A stretch of 64,000 bases of DNA from Nitrospira sp. (GTDB lineage: Bacteria > Nitrospirota > Nitrospiria > Nitrospirales > Nitrospiraceae), in assembly GCA_029194675.1 (NCBI GenBank), contig JARFXP010000004.1, positions 313,938 through 377,937 of the forward strand, in the 5' to 3' direction. A model generated the notes under the pieces. That model did no database searches, was not told the DNA's origin, and saw only the letters and a list, made by a program, of their open reading frames with translations. Shown piece by piece: positions 61,383 through 64,000 of the stretch (its first letter is position 1; each line of letters begins with the position of its first letter). Made by a program: the position numbers and the translations under genes.

Positions 61383-62156
61383 GTGGAACTACTCGTCGTG
61401 TGCGTCGCCGCGTTGTTGGCTTCAGGCCTCACGCTGTTTTCCGGCTTCGGGCTCGGCACGCTGCTGATGCCAGTGGTCGCCCTCTTCTTTCCACTGGACC
61501 TGGCGATTGTGATGACGGCCATGGTCCATCTGGCGAACAACCTTTTCAAGATTGGGCTGCTCGGACGAAAAGCCGATCGCCCCGTGCTGCTGAAGTTCGG
61601 GTTACCTGCGATTGCGGCAGCCTTTGTGGGAGCTGCGTTGCTGGCGTATCTGGGGGAACTGAAACCCATGTACGAATACTACGCGTTTGGGAACGACCGA
61701 CAGGTGTCAGTACTGAAGTTAGTCATCGGCGTGCTCATCGTTTCATTCGTTGTCTTGGAACTTTCTCCAACATTCTCGAAGACGGCGTTCGATCGCAAAT
61801 GGCTCCCGTTCGGGGGTGTCATCAGTGGGTTTTTCGGCGGACTGTCCGGCCATCAAGGCGCCTTTCGCAGCATGTTCCTGATTAAGGCAGGTCTTGAGAA
61901 AGAAGCGTTTGTTGCCACAGGGATCGTACTTGCTGTCATGGTCGATCTCGCCCGGATGGTCATTTACGGCATAGGTGTATCGGTTCACAGTAACGCCGTT
62001 GAGTGGTCGTTCGTCATCGCCGCCTGTGCCTCGGCCTTTATCGGAGCATACGTCGGAGCAAAACTGCTCAAGAAGGTCACGCTTCGGTCGGTACAGTTGA
62101 TTGTTTCGGCTCTGTTGATTGTGGTGGGGGCTGGTCTTATCGCGGGTATCTTGTGA
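61383..62156 (+). CDS. TSUP-family sulfite/anion exporter (TauE/SafE-like)
   Basis: 257 residues, about eight membrane helices. TauE/SafE features: FSGFGLGTLLMPVVALFFPL and the internal repeat FGGVISGFFGGLSGHQGAFR, an FGGLSG motif typical of the second half. The family exports sulfite, sulfoacetate or other anions, or may move protons. GTG start with GGAG 9 bases upstream. No sulfur gene lies nearby. The attC-like sequence at 62156 overlaps its stop. Confidence 0.88.
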   Translation: MELLVVCVAALLASGLTLFSGFGLGTLLMPVVALFFPLDLAIVMTAMVHLANNLFKIGLLGRKADRPVLLKFGLPAIAAAFVGAALLAYLGELKPMYEYYAFGNDRQVSVLKLVIGVLIVSFVVLELSPTFSKTAFDRKWLPFGGVISGFFGGLSGHQGAFRSMFLIKAGLEKEAFVATGIVLAVMVDLARMVIYGIGVSVHSNAVEWSFVIAACASAFIGAYVGAKLLKKVTLRSVQLIVSALLIVVGAGLIAGIL

Positions 62157-62218
62157 CCCAACAATGCGCTGCGTCTGAGATAGCACCTCTCTTCTCCGTT
62201 GGAGCGCGCTAGTTGACA
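62156..62218 (+). other. attC-like sequence 3 (weak)
   Basis: acccaacaatgcgctgcg at the left (ACCCAAC fits RYYYAAC) and gagcgcgctagttgaca at the right; caac-aat-gcgct pairs with agcgc-gcta-gttg. About 63 bases, directly at the end of the exporter gene. The right box is one or two bases off GTTRRRY. Chance is possible. Confidence 0.35.
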
Positions 62219-62262
62219 GAAGAGATATTGCGCGAGTACGGTTTGGCCGGATCGGGATAGAG

Positions 62263-62466
62263 ATGGGGCGAAATAAAAAGCTGCGCGTGCGTATAGAGAG
62301 CCTAAGGCAGCGGATCACCGATCATCAGATTAAAATCGCGCTCGAACGTCAGCGTGCGACTCCCAATGTGAGCCTCATTCGCCATTGGACAGTCGAGATT
62401 AGGGCGTGGGAACAGACTGTTGAGCAATTGACACGGCGGCTGAAGAAAGGGAAGCGCCATGATTAA
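62263..62466 (+). CDS. Small basic coiled-coil-like protein, unknown
   Basis: 67 residues, rich in Arg/Lys and Gln, probably one long helix (LRVRIESLRQRITDHQIKIA then LERQRATPNVSLIRHWT). No Cys or membrane segment. Overlaps the next gene by 8 bases, so the two are expressed together. A weak ribosome site (GATAGAG) lies before the ATG. It could bind nucleic acid, but this rests on charge alone. Confidence 0.5.
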   Translation: MGRNKKLRVRIESLRQRITDHQIKIALERQRATPNVSLIRHWTVEIRAWEQTVEQLTRRLKKGKRHD

Positions 62467-62731
62467 AAAGCGCAGGCGGACAAAACTCCCTGAGTCTGGA
62501 GCGCTGCTTGTGCCGTCGAGTGCCCTCTTGGACAATCACTTCGAGGAACTGCTTGAGGCGATCGAAGAAATTCGTGGTCTCACCTCGCTCTTGAAATCTA
62601 TCTCCGCGACCGACGAGAAACGCGAGGAATATGAAGGGCGGCTGTATGCAGCCCTGACTCATCTCGATCATCACGTGAAGCCAGCCATCAAGGAATGGGA
62701 TCACGTCGTGGATCGGATGACTGACGACTAA
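62459..62731 (+). CDS. Small helical acidic protein, partner of upstream gene
   Basis: 90 residues. Starts MIKKRRRTKLPESGALLVPS, then two amphipathic helices (LLDNHFEELLEAIEEIRGLT and EEYEGRLYAALTHLDHHVKP) of opposite overall charge to the upstream gene product. A ribosome site AAAGGGAAG precedes the ATG, and the frame overlaps the upstream stop. A two-protein unit is plausible. No family recognised. Confidence 0.55.
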   Translation: MIKKRRRTKLPESGALLVPSSALLDNHFEELLEAIEEIRGLTSLLKSISATDEKREEYEGRLYAALTHLDHHVKPAIKEWDHVVDRMTDD

Positions 62732-62743
62732 CCCATTGTTCCT

Positions 62744-62851
62744 CTACATCTTCAGCCGCTCGGCATAGCCGGTCAGCTCGGCGTAACCTTGGCCTTTCAT
62801 GGGTTTACCTTGTTTGGTCTCTGTCACCGCCACAGCCCCTTCCCAATAAGA
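62744..62851 (-). pseudogene. C-terminal fragment of lipocalin-like/AttH-type secreted hydrolase
   Basis: The minus strand reads YWEGAVAVTETKQGKPMKGQ then GYAELTGYAERLKM before TAG. YWEGAV and GxGYxELTGY mark the end of the lipocalin-like (CrtC/AttH) domain found in carotenoid hydratase-related and secreted hydrolase proteins. Only the last 34 codons survive; repeat C (62896-62945) lies just beyond its broken 5' end. Confidence 0.7.
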
Positions 62852-62895
62852 GACCCTGGTACTGCGCGAGGTGCGCAATTCCTGATCCGCGCGAA

Positions 62896-62945
62896 GACAG
62901 AAAGATACCAGGAGTCTTTTTTAGATACGACCACGCTTGAAAACA
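62896..62945 (+). repeat. Dispersed repeat C, copy 2
   Basis: gacagaaagataccaggagt, cttttttagatacgaccacg and cttgaaaaca, closely related to 60489-60539. It sits between the lipocalin-like fragment and the kynureninase-family gene. Confidence 0.6.
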
Positions 62946-62962
62946 GAGGATTCCGCATCCTG

Positions 62963-64000
62963 CTAGAATTGTGCGCCGTCTGCCGATAGATACGGCTCAT
63001 AGGCCTTGGTCTCAAGGATGGAATGGATGGCTTGCATCGTGGCATCGATCTCGTCATCGGCAGTATAGAAGTGCGGCGCGATTCGAATGCCGACGCCGGG
63101 CCGAAAGTCCACAAGGATGTCTCGGCGAGCCAGCTCACGCACTACGGCGGCCGCATGGGGGACATCGACCGCGACCATGCCGCCCCGCTTGGCCTTGTCC
63201 CTCGGCGACCTCACCTGCCATCCATATTGATCCGCCAGCTCGACCAACTGGGAAGTCTGCCGGATCGATTTTGCCCGGATCTTCTCGACGCCGGCCGCAA
63301 GAATGGTCTCGTAGCCGCTTTCCGCCGCATACAACGCGGGGATACCGGGCGATCCATGGAGAAAGCGGTGGATGTCGGGAGCATAGGTGATGGGGCCTGG
63401 CTCAAAGGCAAAGGGTTCTCGGTGCGCCATCCACCCGGTCAGTTTTGGTTCCAGTTCGCGGTGCAGCGCCGGATGCACATAGAGGAATCCGGCGCCGGGA
63501 CCGCCGCAGAGCCATTTAACGGACCCACCCACCACAAAATCGACCGCGAGCGACTTGACGTCAAGAGGCACGGTCCCTGCCGACTGGTAGACGTCCAATA
63601 CGACCTTTGCGCCCACCGAATGAGCCTTGTGAACGACGGCCTGGACATCCTGAATATACCCACTCTTGAACAACACGTGCGAGATCGGCACCAGGAGCGT
63701 CTCCTCATCAATGGCGTCCAGCAGACGCTCTGTATCGATGGTCAGGCCGTCATCGCTGGGGACCACAACTAGGCGTGCTCCGGCGGCGCGGACATGCGCC
63801 TCATAGACATACATCACGGAAGGGAAATTCAAGGCTTCGTAGACCACTTTGTTGCGCTTCTGGGTCAGATCAAAGCAGGAGGCAATGAGCGACTGACAGA
63901 CGGACACGTTCTGATGCATCACCACGGTCCCTGGATCGGCACCAATGATGCGGGCGACCTTGTCGCCGGTGCACACCGGCATTTCCCACCAGCCCTCAGC
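62963..64000 (-). CDS. Kynureninase-family PLP enzyme, 5' part outside window
   Basis: 345 codons visible, open to the window edge. Class-V aminotransferase-fold features of the kynureninase family: VVYEALNFPSVMYVYEAHVR, VLLDVYQSAG-like VVLDVYQSAGTVPLDVKSLA, then VGGSVKWLCGGPGAGFLYVH with the PLP lysine in GSVKW, and LTGWMAHREPFAFEPG. The C-terminal part (VDFRPGVGIRIAPHFYTADD) is also as expected. Kynureninase cleaves kynurenine to anthranilate and alanine; related enzymes act on other substrates. Full members have about 415 residues, so some 70 are outside. No other NAD or tryptophan gene lies in the window. Confidence 0.85.
   Translation of the reverse strand, partial: AEGWWEMPVCTGDKVARIIGADPGTVVMHQNVSVCQSLIASCFDLTQKRNKVVYEALNFPSVMYVYEAHVRAAGARLVVVPSDDGLTIDTERLLDAIDEETLLVPISHVLFKSGYIQDVQAVVHKAHSVGAKVVLDVYQSAGTVPLDVKSLAVDFVVGGSVKWLCGGPGAGFLYVHPALHRELEPKLTGWMAHREPFAFEPGPITYAPDIHRFLHGSPGIPALYAAESGYETILAAGVEKIRAKSIRQTSQLVELADQYGWQVRSPRDKAKRGGMVAVDVPHAAAVVRELARRDILVDFRPGVGIRIAPHFYTADDEIDATMQAIHSILETKAYEPYLSADGAQF

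Noticed and set aside
61010..61669. Long minus-strand frame over the exporter start
   Set aside because: It overlaps the TSUP and HepT genes, is low in complexity (many Ser/Ala/Thr) and has no family features; the opposite strand is real.

Overview
The window reads as chromosome of a Nitrospira-type bacterium (phylum Nitrospirota). This is inferred from the unbroken argD-argF-argG-argH-(small lipoprotein)-lysA-dapA-dapB block, the LL-diaminopimelate aminotransferase (DapL) route, many lipoproteins, and a long palindromic repeat (53522-53651) of a kind I associate with Nitrospira genomes. No rRNA, tRNA or CRISPR array was seen. Housekeeping islands alternate with decayed accessory DNA.

Layout. 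1-8.5 kb is accessory: a lipoprotein fragment, two families of dispersed repeats, an AAA/DUF4143 ATPase between direct repeats, a truncated ATP-grasp gene, an FRG-domain protein, a four-gene envelope cluster of unknown function (4522-7132), a frameshifted gene and a ribbon-helix-helix antitoxin remnant. 9-16 kb holds a GH30-like lipoprotein, a Sel1 protein, a kup potassium transporter broken by one in-frame TGA, a small transaldolase and small metal-site or zinc-ribbon proteins. 16.4-24.5 kb is the translationally coupled arginine/lysine operon on the minus strand. 24.7-29.4 kb has a DUF2628-like membrane protein, phosphoglycerate mutase, an integron relic (integrase fragment, attC-like site, two cassette-like genes) and an OmpA-type coiled-coil protein.

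29.8-41 kb is mostly conserved: UdgB-type uracil-DNA glycosylase, an MltD-like transglycosylase, glycerate 2-kinase, a rifampin-phosphotransferase-like enzyme, RmuC, a MazG-like pyrophosphohydrolase, a PilZ protein, panC-folK and dapL. 41-43.7 kb is a nested transposon: an IS3-family element inside an ISNCY-like element with a 17-bp target duplication, whose insertion moved the stop codon of the adjacent glutamine amidotransferase. 44.8-49.6 kb carries a GMC oxidoreductase/DUF1080 fusion and a GH13 enzyme. 49.8-55 kb has a VOC protein, a methyltransferase, a beta-propeller lipoprotein and the palindromic element.

55.4-58 kb is a graveyard of toxin-antitoxin-type cassettes: DUF4160 with an in-frame stop, DUF2442, a HVO_A0114-like HTH protein, HTH fragments, a DUF4258 fragment, a YgiT-type zinc finger and an antitoxin split by a 161-bp MITE-like element, punctuated by attC-like sites. 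58-60.2 kb encodes a secreted caspase-like/FGE protein and a membrane partner. The end holds a 5'-truncated HepT, a TSUP exporter, two overlapping small genes, a lipocalin-like fragment and a partial kynureninase-family gene.

The best candidates for undescribed systems are the 4.5-7.1 kb envelope cluster, the caspase/FGE pair and the GMC-DUF1080 plus GH13 unit. The best-supported evolutionary events are the MITE in the antitoxin, the nested IS with stop-codon capture and the two in-frame nonsense codons.
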